Part shown: positions 18,459 through 31,992 of the stretch, piece after piece | Position numbering within the stretch: position 1 is the first letter of the stretch | Layout of the letters: every line of letters begins with the position of its first letter | Assembly: GCF_009789575.1 (NCBI RefSeq) | Contig: NZ_CP046908.1 | Span: forward strand, 744,001 to 808,000 | Direction: 5' to 3' | Origin: Stappia indica | GTDB taxonomy: Bacteria > Pseudomonadota > Alphaproteobacteria > Rhizobiales > Stappiaceae | DNA: 64,000 nucleotides | Program-made: the position numbers and the translations under genes | Notes under the pieces: model-generated | The model's input: the letters and a program-made list of their open reading frames with translations, nothing else | Database searches by the model: none | What the model was told of the DNA's origin: nothing

Positions 18459-18932
18459 TCAGTCCTGCGAAAACACGTGGTCGTAGCGCACGAAGGGGCT
18501 CAGCACCGCGACCTGGTCGTAAAGCCGGCGGGCGCGGGCATTGTCGTCATGGGTCTGCCAGTAGACCGAGCGGCAGCCGAGCCGGCGGGCCGCTCCGTAG
18601 ACGCCCTCGATCAGCGCGCGGCCGACGCCGCCGCCGCGCAAGGTCTCGTCGACATACAGGTCTTCCAGATAGCAGGTCGGTGCGATGGACCAGGTGGTCT
18701 CCTGCACCACGTAATGCACGAAGCCGACGAGGCGTCCGCCGCGCTCGGCGACGAGCCCGTCATGGGCGCCATCGCCGGAAATCCGCGCGAAGACCGCATC
18801 GGTGACACCTTCGGGCAGCTCCTGCCTGTAGAAGGCGAGATAGGCCTGCCAGAGCGGCTCCCAGGCGGCGCGGTCGGCAGGTTCAAGCCGGCGGATGACG
18901 GTGGCCCCGGCCCCGCCTTGCGCGTCAGTCAT
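18459..18932 (-). CDS. GNAT family N-acetyltransferase
   Basis: A 157-residue single-domain GNAT acetyltransferase. The acetyl-CoA loop is in VDETLRGGGVGRALIEGVYG, preceded by the strand TCYLEDLYV and followed by VYWQTHDDNARARRLYDQV, a layout common in small amine or amino-acid acetylators. The substrate is unknown. Its start overlaps the stop of the upstream thioesterase gene by eight bases, so the two are translationally coupled. It reads in the same direction as ivd. Confidence 0.88.
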   Translation of the reverse strand: MTDAQGGAGATVIRRLEPADRAAWEPLWQAYLAFYRQELPEGVTDAVFARISGDGAHDGLVAERGGRLVGFVHYVVQETTWSIAPTCYLEDLYVDETLRGGGVGRALIEGVYGAARRLGCRSVYWQTHDDNARARRLYDQVAVLSPFVRYDHVFSQD

Positions 18933-19410
18933 CCAGTCCCTCCAGCGCGATCATGGTGAAAAGCCCGGTGGCGATGTGGATGTCCTCCTCGCCCGGCGTC
19001 TGGCCGTAGACGTCGGAGGCGGTGACGGTGAGCGTGCGCCCCGGCTTGATCACCCGCCCGCGGGCGACGAGGCGGGCGCCACGCCCCGGATTGAGCAGGT
19101 TCATCTTGAACTCGGTCGTCAGCACGCCGAAGCCCTTCGGGTAAAGCGACAGGGCGGCATAGCCGGCGGCGGTGTCGGCAAGCGTGGTGGTGACGCCGGC
19201 ATGGAAGAAGCCGTGCTGCTGCACCAGTCCCGCCGCGAAGGCGACCGCAAGGTCGACCTCGCCCGGCTCCAGCCGGTCGATGGTGGCGCCCAGCGTCTCG
19301 GTCATGAAGGCCTGGCGGGCGAAACTCGCCGCGACCCGGTCCCGCCATGCGGGATCGCGCGGCTCGAAGCGCCGCACCTTCCCTCCCGCCTGTTCTGCTA
19401 CCTGCGTCAT
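18925..19410 (-). CDS. PaaI-like hotdog-fold thioesterase
   Basis: A 161-residue acyl-CoA thioesterase of the PaaI/YigI type. The hotdog signature QQHGFFHAGVTTTLADTAAG (about residues 77-96) and the following FKMNLLNPGRG are clear. Such enzymes hydrolyse stray acyl-CoAs and release CoA. ATG 19410 (MTQVAEQ) was chosen over an in-frame start 11 codons upstream. Position between liuR and ivd suggests a link to acyl-CoA metabolism, which is inference. Confidence 0.88.
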   Translation of the reverse strand: MTQVAEQAGGKVRRFEPRDPAWRDRVAASFARQAFMTETLGATIDRLEPGEVDLAVAFAAGLVQQHGFFHAGVTTTLADTAAGYAALSLYPKGFGVLTTEFKMNLLNPGRGARLVARGRVIKPGRTLTVTASDVYGQTPGEEDIHIATGLFTMIALEGLDD

Positions 19411-19480
19411 CCCATCCTCCCGTCGATGGCCCGCGCTGTCCAAGGAGCCAAGGCGCGGGCTCTTGTCATGCCGTTTCGAT

Positions 19481-19906
19481 CTATTCGGCCTTCGTCGCCG
19501 CGGCGGCGACAGAGAACAGGTCGCTCATCGGCCCGAGCTCGCCGAGACGGGCGCGGGCGCCGCGCTCCACCTCGTCGAGTTCGGCCAGCGTCAGGTCGAT
19601 GTCGTGACGCTTGGCCATCAGCTCCGACCGCCGCCCCTCGATGCGCTGGAGCAGCAGCTGCAGCTGGCCCGCCTCGCCCGGCGACTTGTCGTACATGGTG
19701 ATGATGTCGCGGATCTCCGCGAGGGTGAAGCCGAGCCGCTTGCCGCGCAGGATCAGCTTCAGCCGCGTCCGGTCGCCGGGCTTGTAGAGCCTCTGGCGCC
19801 CGCGCCGCGTCGGCTTGAGGAAGCCCTCCGCCTCGTAGAAGCGCAAGGTGCGTGTGGTCACGCCGAATTCCTGCGTCAGCTGGGTGATGGTGTAATAGGG
19901 CTGCAT
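19481..19906 (-). CDS. liuR: MerR family regulator, LiuR type
   Basis: A 141-residue MerR regulator. The winged HTH (YTITQLTQEFGVTTRTLRFY) is at residues 5-24, then the wing KPTRRGRQRLY and a dimerisation helix. The C-terminal effector region lacks the Cys ligands of metal sensors, as expected for LiuR, which controls branched-chain amino-acid/isovalerate catabolism in proteobacteria. It lies upstream of the thioesterase, GNAT and ivd genes on the same strand. A candidate MerR operator (19932-19952) overlaps its own promoter region. The LiuR name is inferred from sequence type and context. Confidence 0.75.
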   Translation of the reverse strand: MQPYYTITQLTQEFGVTTRTLRFYEAEGFLKPTRRGRQRLYKPGDRTRLKLILRGKRLGFTLAEIRDIITMYDKSPGEAGQLQLLLQRIEGRRSELMAKRHDIDLTLAELDEVERGARARLGELGPMSDLFSVAAAATKAE

Positions 19907-19931
19907 GGCCTCCTCCGCAGAAAACCCTGCA

Positions 19932-19952
19932 TGACGTTTACGTTCCAGTCAA
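19932..19952 (-). promoter_or_regulatory. Candidate LiuR operator/promoter
   Basis: On the plus strand TGACGTTTACGT (19932-19943) resembles the ACGTnnACGT core that I recall for LiuR sites. On the minus strand it directly follows a TTGACT -35-like box (19947-19952), and an operator at this place with a long spacer is how MerR activators work. It lies 26 bp upstream of the liuR start. The -10 box is not clear. Confidence 0.45.
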
Positions 19953-19986
19953 CAGGATATATTTCTGTCATTTAATACAAGTATTT

Positions 19987-20007
19987 ATGCTGAAATAATT
20001 TCAGCAT
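19987..20007. promoter_or_regulatory. Perfect 10-1-10 inverted repeat
   Basis: ATGCTGAAAT-A-ATTTCAGCAT is a perfect inverted repeat with one central base, about 80 bp upstream of liuR and 34 bp beyond the pccR stop. It lacks a T-run, so a dimeric regulator's operator is more likely than a terminator. Which protein would bind is unknown. Confidence 0.5.
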
Positions 20008-20040
20008 GAAACCAGTCCGCAAGGCGCGGCCGGGACAGCG

Positions 20041-21465
20041 TCAACGGATCGCGTAGGGCACCAGGCGGCGGTCGTCGCTGTCGATGGAGATCGCCCGGTT
20101 GAGCGGCGGCACCGAGCGCTGCGGGCAGGTCAGCCGCTCGCAGATGCGGCAGGAGACGCCGATCGGCTCGAACGCCGCCTCGCGGGTCAGGTCGAGATCG
20201 TCGCAATAGACGATGTCGCGGGCATGGGCGATCTCCGCGCCCAGCGCGATGGCATAGTGCAGCACCGGGCCGCTGTAGCCGCCCGACTTCTTCACCACAT
20301 GGGCGGCGAGCGAGATGTAGCGCGAGCCGTCCGGCGTCTCGGCGAGCTGGCGGATGATCGCCCCGTGGCTCTCGAAGGCACGATGCACGTTCCACAAGGG
20401 ACAGGCGGCGCCGAAGCGGGCGAACTGCAGCTTGGTCGCCGAGTGGCGCTTGGTGATGTTGCCGGCCCGGTCGACCCGGGCGAAGAAGAAGGGAATGCCC
20501 TTCAACCGCGGCCGCTGCATGGTGGAGAGGCGATGCGCCACCTGCTCCAGGCTGGCGCCGAAGCGGTCGGCGATGAGGTCGAGATCGTGGCGGGTTTCCT
20601 GCGCGGCCGACAGGAAGGCGCGATAGGGCAGCACCAGCCCGCCGGCATAGGCATTGGCAAGGCCGATGCGCGCGACCTGCGCCGCGTCCGGGGTCTGGAA
20701 CCGCGCCCGCGCCACCACCGCCTCGACGATGTCGCCGGCCTCCAGCAGCGCGATCTGGTGGGCGAGCTGGAAGACGATGGTGGCCTCGGGCAGCGCCTCG
20801 TTGAGATAGAGCCGGCGCTGCTCCCGGTCGAAGCGGCGGATGGTGCCCTCGCCCGAACTGCCACCCGTGCCGGCGCGCCGGCGCTCGACGGCGATGCCGT
20901 GCCGCTCCTCCAGATATTGCGCAAGGTCGCGGGCGAAGATGCGGCCCGAGGGCGACAGGCGCGTCGCCAGCTCCTCGGCGGCAAGGTCGAGCTCGTGGAT
21001 GTAGTTGTTCTCGAAATGGAAGAAGTCGCGCACTTCCTCGTAAGGGGTCGGCCTGGCCAGCCCCTCGTCGCGGGCGAGCCGGTCGTCGAACTGCGCGAGC
21101 TGCTCGCCCATCTGGCGATAGGCTTGGTGCAGGCGCACCAGCGCGTGGGCGAAATCCGGCGCGTTCTGGCTGACCATCTTGAAATCCTGCAGGCCGGGCG
21201 CTGCGCCCGCCAGCACCGGATCGGCGAAGACTTCCTGCAGGGCGGCGATCAGGCGGTCGTCGTCGTCGACCGACAGCGAGGCAAGGTCGAGGCCGAAGCG
21301 CTCCGACAAGGTGAGCAGAACGGGCGCGGAAACCGGGCGCTGGTTGTTCTCCAGCTGGTTGACATAGCTGGTCGACAGGCCGAGGCGTTCGGCAAAATCC
21401 CGTTGCGTCAGCTGGGCCTTCTCGCGCAGGCTGCGGATCTGACGGCCGAGGAACAGCTTCTTCAT
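20041..21465 (-). CDS. pccR: ScfR-type regulator of propionyl-CoA carboxylase (PccR)
   Basis: A 474-residue regulator of the short-chain fatty acyl-CoA family. Residues 1-65 form an XRE helix-turn-helix (LREKAQLTQRDFAERLGLST, SYVNQLENNQRPVS). The middle is an ImmA/IrrE-like region in which the protease HExxH is replaced (QLAHQIALLEAG), so it is probably a ligand-sensing rather than peptidase domain. The C-terminal DUF2083-type part ends in CRICERLTCPQR. PccR of Rhodobacter sphaeroides controls pccB in response to propionyl-CoA flux. Here the gene is divergent from bioY-pccB and TTTGCAAA boxes lie 36-67 bp from its start. Confidence 0.88.
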   Translation of the reverse strand: MKKLFLGRQIRSLREKAQLTQRDFAERLGLSTSYVNQLENNQRPVSAPVLLTLSERFGLDLASLSVDDDDRLIAALQEVFADPVLAGAAPGLQDFKMVSQNAPDFAHALVRLHQAYRQMGEQLAQFDDRLARDEGLARPTPYEEVRDFFHFENNYIHELDLAAEELATRLSPSGRIFARDLAQYLEERHGIAVERRRAGTGGSSGEGTIRRFDREQRRLYLNEALPEATIVFQLAHQIALLEAGDIVEAVVARARFQTPDAAQVARIGLANAYAGGLVLPYRAFLSAAQETRHDLDLIADRFGASLEQVAHRLSTMQRPRLKGIPFFFARVDRAGNITKRHSATKLQFARFGAACPLWNVHRAFESHGAIIRQLAETPDGSRYISLAAHVVKKSGGYSGPVLHYAIALGAEIAHARDIVYCDDLDLTREAAFEPIGVSCRICERLTCPQRSVPPLNRAISIDSDDRRLVPYAIR

Positions 21466-21500
21466 GGCACGCTCTTCATGGCGGGGGCCTTGCTGGAGAT

Positions 21501-21532
21501 GTTTGCAAATTCGCAAACTCAAGTTTGCAAAC
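21501..21532. promoter_or_regulatory. PccR operator: three TTTGCAAA-type boxes
   Basis: TTTGCAAA occurs at 21502-21509 and 21524-21531, with TTCGCAAA at 21510-21517 between them; GCAAAC-TCAA-GTTTGC is a perfect inverted repeat within this. From memory, PccR of R. sphaeroides binds paired TTTGCAAA boxes spaced by four bases between pccB and pccR. The boxes lie between the divergent pccR and bioY genes, so the site can govern both directions. Confidence 0.75.
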
Positions 21533-21693
21533 AGATTAAATTCGCTTTGCGGCTTTTTCAACTCTCCCGCAAGCTGCGGAAAAGGAGTAGCGAAAAGGCA
21601 ATGCGCCGCCTGTCCACGGGACCTTGCGGCCCGGAACAAGAAAGCCCGCGGCATCCCGGCACGGCCCGCCCGCGGCACCCAGGAGGAACCGCC

Positions 21694-22257
21694 ATGTCCG
21701 GCAACGTTACCGCCGCCACCACGACCCGCAGCCTCGTCCGCTCGCTCGCCATCGCGCTGGCCGGCTCGCTGCTGCTCACCGCCTCGGCCAAGGTCAGCGT
21801 GCCGTTCTACCCGGTGCCGATGACCATGCAGACGCTGGCGCTCTTGGTGCTGGGCTTCACGCTCGGCCCGCGCCTCGCCGCTGCCGCCGTCGCCGCCTAC
21901 CTGCTGCAGGGCGCGGCCGGCCTGCCGGTCTTCGCCGACACGCCCGCCAAGGGCATCGGCCTTGCCTACATGATGGGCCCGACCGGCGGCTTCCTCATCG
22001 GCTTCCTCGCCTCGGCATGGCTTGCCGGCATCTTCGCCGAGCGCGGCTGGACCCGCAGCCTGTGGCAGGCGATCCCGGCCTCGCTCGTCGCGCAGGCCGT
22101 CGTCTTCGTGCCCGGCCTGCTGTGGCTCGGCGCGCTCATCGGCTTCGACAAGCCGATCCTGGCGCTGGGGCTTTATCCCTTCGTCATCGGCGGTATCGTC
22201 AAGTCGCTGCTCGCCGCCGCCATCGCCGTCGCGCTGGTGCGTGCCCGCACCCGCTGA
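21694..22257 (+). CDS. bioY: Biotin transporter BioY
   Basis: A 187-residue S-component of a biotin ECF transporter with about six membrane segments. The signature VSVPFYPVPMTMQTLALL (about residues 35-52) and GPTGGFLIGFLAS are typical. An AGGAGG sequence precedes ATG 21694. BioM/BioN are not adjacent; some alphaproteobacterial BioY proteins work alone or share an energising module. It is the first gene after the PccR boxes and 75 bp before pccB. This makes sense because PccA needs biotin. No BioR-type box (TTATMKATAA) is seen in front of it. Confidence 0.92.
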   Translation: MSGNVTAATTTRSLVRSLAIALAGSLLLTASAKVSVPFYPVPMTMQTLALLVLGFTLGPRLAAAAVAAYLLQGAAGLPVFADTPAKGIGLAYMMGPTGGFLIGFLASAWLAGIFAERGWTRSLWQAIPASLVAQAVVFVPGLLWLGALIGFDKPILALGLYPFVIGGIVKSLLAAAIAVALVRARTR

Positions 22258-22332
22258 TCGTCCGCAAACGCTGATCGTCAGGCGCTGCCCGCTTAACAAA
22301 GCGCAGCGCCCCCAGAGCCCGAAAGGCCGGCC

Positions 22333-23865
<1,533 letters not shown>

Positions 23866-23905
23866 CGGCGACGCCGGCGCAAAGGAGGCACCGGGGGGAG
23901 CGGGC

Positions 23906-24142
23906 GTGCCGACGGTACTGAGATGGAAGGGATACCAGTTCCTGTTCTACTCGAAGGAGGTTGGGGAGCCGCCCCACATCCACGTCCTGAAGGACGGGAA
24001 ACAGATCAAGATCTGGCTCTCAAGTTGTTCCGTCGCCCGCAACGTCGGTTTCGCCGCGCATGAGGTGAATGATATCTTGAAGGCAACGGAGCGACACCGG
24101 TCGGCATTTCTGGAGGCCTGGAATGACCACTTTGGACATTGA
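23906..24142 (+). CDS. DUF4160 domain protein
   Basis: A 78-residue DUF4160 protein. The family pattern is clear: FLFYSKEVGEPPHIHVLKDG, then KIWLSSCSVARNVGFAAHEV and ending WNDHFGH. GTG 23906 is the first codon, with GGGGGGAGCGGGC in front. Its 3' end overlaps the DUF2442 gene by 20 bases. DUF4160 and DUF2442 genes are often paired and have been proposed to act like toxin-antitoxin partners, but function is not established. It splits pccB from pccA. Confidence 0.88.
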   Translation: MPTVLRWKGYQFLFYSKEVGEPPHIHVLKDGKQIKIWLSSCSVARNVGFAAHEVNDILKATERHRSAFLEAWNDHFGH

Positions 24143-24407
24143 CGAAAAGCAGCTTCAGGTGGCCGGAGTCGACGTCACCGAGGCGACGATCGTCTTCAAG
24201 ATGGCCGACGGCCGCCGCATCGAGGCGCCGCTGTGGTGGTATCCGCGCCTCCATGCCGCGACGCCGGAGCAGCGCGGACGCTGGACCATCCTGCCCTTCG
24301 GCGATGCCGTCGGCTGGGACGAGATCGACGAGTACATCAGCGCCAAGGCCCTGATCGTCGGCGGAGCCGCCCCCGGCGCCAAGCCTCCGGCGGAGGCAGC
24401 CGAGTGA
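24123..24407 (+). CDS. DUF2442 domain protein
   Basis: A 94-residue DUF2442 protein. The family core is VTEATIVFKMADGRRIEAPL, then WWYPRLHAATPEQRGRW and the closing GWDEIDEYIS. It starts inside the end of the DUF4160 gene (20-base overlap), so the two are translationally coupled. The tail is Ala/Pro-rich and probably disordered. A toxin-antitoxin-like or regulatory role is only a suggestion. Confidence 0.88.
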   Translation: MTTLDIDEKQLQVAGVDVTEATIVFKMADGRRIEAPLWWYPRLHAATPEQRGRWTILPFGDAVGWDEIDEYISAKALIVGGAAPGAKPPAEAAE

Positions 24408-24506
24408 GACTGGTTACAGGTCATTGAACAGGTATGAGATGAATGTAGGACAGTAGGGAAAGAGTATTGCGTGCCCAGTTTTCATTTTGAAACGGAGGTT
24501 GGGAAT

Positions 24507-24806
24507 ATGAGCGACATCCCTGCGGCACGCAGAATATTACTGTCAGTTCAAGACAGCCTGATGGCGCTAGATCGCCAAGACTTAGCCAATCAAATACAAA
24601 ATGCACTGGAACTACTCGTTAGACGCAGGCCTGTCCGCAAAATGGCAATAAAATCACGACCAATAACGGACAAGATACGCCGAGGCGTCTTGGAAATAGC
24701 CCAAAGCTCAGACCTACACGCAGCCGAGATAGCCGCGATATTTCAAGTAAACCCAGGAAGAGTTTCGGAAATATTACAAAGAAACGCGCGGCCAAATCAA
24801 AGGTAG
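24507..24806 (+). CDS. AT-rich small protein with a C-terminal HTH-like segment
   Basis: A 99-residue protein of unknown family. ATG 24507 follows GGAGGTTGGGAAT, a strong ribosome site; an in-frame ATG 12 codons earlier has none. The N-terminal half is helical (LLSVQDSLMALDRQDLANQI) and the C-terminal half (LHAAEIAAIFQVNPGRVSEI) has the pattern of a helix-turn-helix, suggesting DNA binding. Base and codon use are clearly more AT-rich than in pccB and pccA on either side (for example AAA, ATA and AGA codons), a sign of transfer. Its stop lies three bases before pccA, so it is well placed to influence pccA translation. Confidence 0.7.
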   Translation: MSDIPAARRILLSVQDSLMALDRQDLANQIQNALELLVRRRPVRKMAIKSRPITDKIRRGVLEIAQSSDLHAAEIAAIFQVNPGRVSEILQRNARPNQR

Positions 24807-24809
24807 AAT

Positions 24810-26840
<2,031 letters not shown>

Positions 26841-26849
26841 GAGCGGGTC

Positions 26850-28997
<2,148 letters not shown>

Positions 28998-29007
28998 GTC
29001 AAGGAGA

Positions 29008-29029
29008 AGGCGGGCCTTTCGGCCCGCCT
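29008..29029 (+). terminator. Hairpin after methylmalonyl-CoA mutase
   Basis: AGGCGGGCC-TTTC-GGCCCGCCT forms a perfect 9-bp stem ten bases after the stop. It has no strong T-run, so termination may be partly Rho-dependent. The further 250 bp to topA contain no gene. Confidence 0.6.
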
Positions 29030-29283
29030 CGCCCCTCGGCTCCAAGGCGGGCCGCACTGCACGAGCGGCACCGGCCGCAACGGCGCAAGACCCCTTCCCG
29101 TCTTATCCCTTCGCAGCAATAGCGCGGCGATTTCTGCGGCGACCCTTGACCCGCCCTGCCGGAAAGGTCATTTGACAGCGGCCATGCATTTGGGGGATCG
29201 TCCCGCGTCAGTCGCGCAGACCGTATCCGCTGCAAGGCGCCGTCCAGACGGGTCGGCGCACCCGTTTTCCTGTTTGGGGTCTC

Positions 29284-31992
29284 ATGAATATCGTCATCGT
29301 GGAATCGCCGGCCAAGGCCAAGACCATCAACAAGTATCTTGGCTCAGACTATCAGGTCCTCGCCTCCTACGGCCATGTCCGCGACCTGCCCGCCAAGGAC
29401 GGCTCGGTGCTGCCCGACGAAGATTTCGCAATGACCTGGGATGTCGATGCGAAGTCCCAGAAGCGCCTCAACGACATCGTCCGCGCCGTCAAGGATGCCG
29501 ACCGCCTGATCCTCGCAACTGACCCCGACCGCGAGGGAGAGGCGATTTCCTGGCACGTGCTCGAGGTGCTGCGGCAGAAGAAGGCGCTGAAGGACAAGCC
29601 GGTCCAGCGCGTCGTCTTCAACGCCATCACCAAGAAGTCCGTCCTCGACGCGATGGCCAACCCGCGCGAGCTAGACGAGCCGCTGGTCGATGCCTACCTG
29701 GCCCGCCGCGCGCTCGACTATCTCGTCGGCTTCACCCTGTCGCCGGTGCTGTGGCGCAAGCTGCCGGGCGCCCGCTCGGCCGGCCGCGTGCAGTCCGTCG
29801 CCCTGCGCCTCGTCTGCGACCGCGAGGCGGAGATCGAGCGCTTCGTGCGCCAGGAATACTGGTCGGTGCTGGCCAATCTGAAGACCGCCGAGGGTGCGGC
29901 CTTCCAGGCGCGCATCGCCGCCTTCGAGGGCAAGAAGCTCGGCCGCCTCGACATCGCCAACGAGCAGCAGGCCGAGAAGATCGCCGCCTTCCTGCGCGCC
30001 GCCTCGCTGAAGGTCGCGAGCGTGGAATCGAAGCCGCAGCGCCGTCATCCGGCCGCCCCCTTCACCACCTCGACCCTGCAGCAGGAAGCCTCGCGCAAAT
30101 ACGGCTTTGCCGCTGCCCGCACCATGCAGATCGCCCAGAAGCTGTATGAAGGCGCCGATATCGGCGGCGAGACCGTCGGCCTCATCACCTACATGCGTAC
30201 CGACGGCGTGCAGATCGCCGGCGAGGCCATTGCCTCCGCCCGCAAGGTGATCGGCAAGGACTACGGCGACAATTACGTGCCGGAGAAGCCGCGCCACTAC
30301 TCCTCCAAGGCGAAGAACGCCCAGGAGGCGCACGAGGCGATCCGTCCGACCGACCTGACCCGCCGTCCGCGGGATGTCGCCCGCTATCTCGACCCCGACG
30401 CCGCCCGGCTCTACGAGCTGGTGTGGAAGCGCACCATCGCCTCGCAGATGGAATCCGCCGTGCTGGAGCGCACCACGGTCGATATCGACGCGACTGCCAC
30501 CGGCGGCCCGGCGACCCTGCGCGCCACCGGCTCGGTCGTGCGCTTCGACGGCTTCCTCGCCCTTTACCAGGAGGGCCGCGACGACGAGGAAGACGAGGAC
30601 GCCCGCCGCCTGCCCGCCATGAGCGAGGGCGAAAAGGTGGAGCGCCAGTCCATCGAGACGGCGCGGCACTTCACCGAGCCGCCCGCCCGCTTCACCGAGG
30701 CGACGCTCGTCAAGAAGATGGAAGAGCTCGGCATCGGCCGTCCCTCGACCTATGCTTCGACGCTGCAGACCCTGCGCGACCGCGACTACGTCAAGCTCGA
30801 CGGCAAGCGCCTCGTCCCGGAAGACAAGGGCCGGCTCGTCACCGCGTTCCTGGAAAGCTTCTTCAACCGCTACGTGGAATACGATTTCACGGCGGCGCTG
30901 GAGGAAAAGCTCGACCGCATCTCGGCCGGCGAACTGTCGTGGAAGGACGTCTTGCGCGATTTCTGGAAGGACTTCTCCGGCTCGGTGCACGACACCAAGG
31001 ACCTGCGCGTGTCGGAGGTGCTGGAAGCGCTGAACGAGATGCTGGCCGCCCACGTCTTCCCCGACACGGGCAATGGCGAGGATCCGCGCAAGTGCCCGGC
31101 CTGCGGCGCCGGCCGCCTGTCGCTGAAGGTCAGCCGCTTCGGCGCCTTCGTCGGCTGCTCCAACTACGACAAGGAGAAGCTGGAGGGGAAGGTTCCCAAC
31201 GAGAACCCGCCCCATTGCGGCTATACGCGCCAGCTGTCGGCGGGCGGCGGCGAAGAGGGCGAGGCGGAAATCGCCGACGGTCCGAAGCTGCTCGGCCAGG
31301 ACCCGGAGACCGGGCTCGACGTGACGCTGCGCTCGGGCCGCTTCGGCCCCTATGTGCAGCTCGGCGAGGAAGCCAAGCCCAAGCGCGCCTCGCTGCCGCG
31401 CGGCTGGCAGGTCGCCGAGATGGATCTCGACAAGGCCTTGCAGCTGCTGTCGCTGCCGCGCGAGGTCGGTCCGCATCCCGAAGACGGCAAGACGATCTCC
31501 GCCGGCATCGGCCGCTACGGACCCTTCGTGCTGCATGACGGCACCTATGCCAACCTGGAAAGCGCCGACGAGGTGTTCTCCGTCGGCATCAACCGCGCGG
31601 TCGACGCGCTCGCCCAGAAGCGGGCCAAGACCTCGCGCGGACGCGCCGGGGCCGCCCCGCTGAAGGAGCTCGGCGCGCATCCGGACGGCGGGCCGATCAC
31701 CGTGCAGGACGGCCGCTACGGGCCTTACGTGAAGTGGGCCAAGGTCAACGCCACCCTGCCCAAGGGCAAGGACCCGATGTCGGTGACGCTGGAAGAGGCG
31801 ATCGAGATCGTCAACGCCAAGGCCGGCACGACGGGCAAGGGCGCGAAGAAGGCAGCGCCCAAGAAGGCTCCGGCCAAGAAGGCCGCTGCCAAGGAGCCGG
31901 CGGCCAAGAAGACGGCCGCGAAGAAGCCCGCCGCAAAGAAGACGGCAGCGAAGCCGAAGAAGGCGAGCGCTGCCGCGGATGGCGCTGCTTGA
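29284..31992 (+). CDS. topA: DNA topoisomerase I
   Basis: A 902-residue type IA topoisomerase that relaxes negative supercoils. The N-terminal Toprim domain begins MNIVIVESPAKAKTINKYLG. The catalytic Tyr is in LITYMRTDGVQ (about residue 303). One Cys4 zinc element is seen (CPACGAG ... GCSNYD ... HCGYTRQ), followed by repeated topo C-terminal ribbons (SGRFGPYVQLGE, GIGRYGPFVLHDG, DGRYGPYVKWAK). The last ~50 residues are a Lys/Ala tail of AAKK-type repeats, usual in this group and likely to bind DNA non-specifically. The stop overlaps the rnr start. Confidence 0.97.
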   Translation: MNIVIVESPAKAKTINKYLGSDYQVLASYGHVRDLPAKDGSVLPDEDFAMTWDVDAKSQKRLNDIVRAVKDADRLILATDPDREGEAISWHVLEVLRQKKALKDKPVQRVVFNAITKKSVLDAMANPRELDEPLVDAYLARRALDYLVGFTLSPVLWRKLPGARSAGRVQSVALRLVCDREAEIERFVRQEYWSVLANLKTAEGAAFQARIAAFEGKKLGRLDIANEQQAEKIAAFLRAASLKVASVESKPQRRHPAAPFTTSTLQQEASRKYGFAAARTMQIAQKLYEGADIGGETVGLITYMRTDGVQIAGEAIASARKVIGKDYGDNYVPEKPRHYSSKAKNAQEAHEAIRPTDLTRRPRDVARYLDPDAARLYELVWKRTIASQMESAVLERTTVDIDATATGGPATLRATGSVVRFDGFLALYQEGRDDEEDEDARRLPAMSEGEKVERQSIETARHFTEPPARFTEATLVKKMEELGIGRPSTYASTLQTLRDRDYVKLDGKRLVPEDKGRLVTAFLESFFNRYVEYDFTAALEEKLDRISAGELSWKDVLRDFWKDFSGSVHDTKDLRVSEVLEALNEMLAAHVFPDTGNGEDPRKCPACGAGRLSLKVSRFGAFVGCSNYDKEKLEGKVPNENPPHCGYTRQLSAGGGEEGEAEIADGPKLLGQDPETGLDVTLRSGRFGPYVQLGEEAKPKRASLPRGWQVAEMDLDKALQLLSLPREVGPHPEDGKTISAGIGRYGPFVLHDGTYANLESADEVFSVGINRAVDALAQKRAKTSRGRAGAAPLKELGAHPDGGPITVQDGRYGPYVKWAKVNATLPKGKDPMSVTLEEAIEIVNAKAGTTGKGAKKAAPKKAPAKKAAAKEPAAKKTAAKKPAAKKTAAKPKKASAAADGAA

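Noticed and set aside
21533-21693. BioR operator before bioY
   Set aside because: No TTATMKATAA-like palindrome is present; only the TTTGCAAA boxes are.
28998-29283. Cobalamin riboswitch or other element linked to the mutase
   Set aside because: Neither the gap after the mutase nor the region before bioY/pccB shows a B12-box-like sequence; only a simple hairpin is seen.
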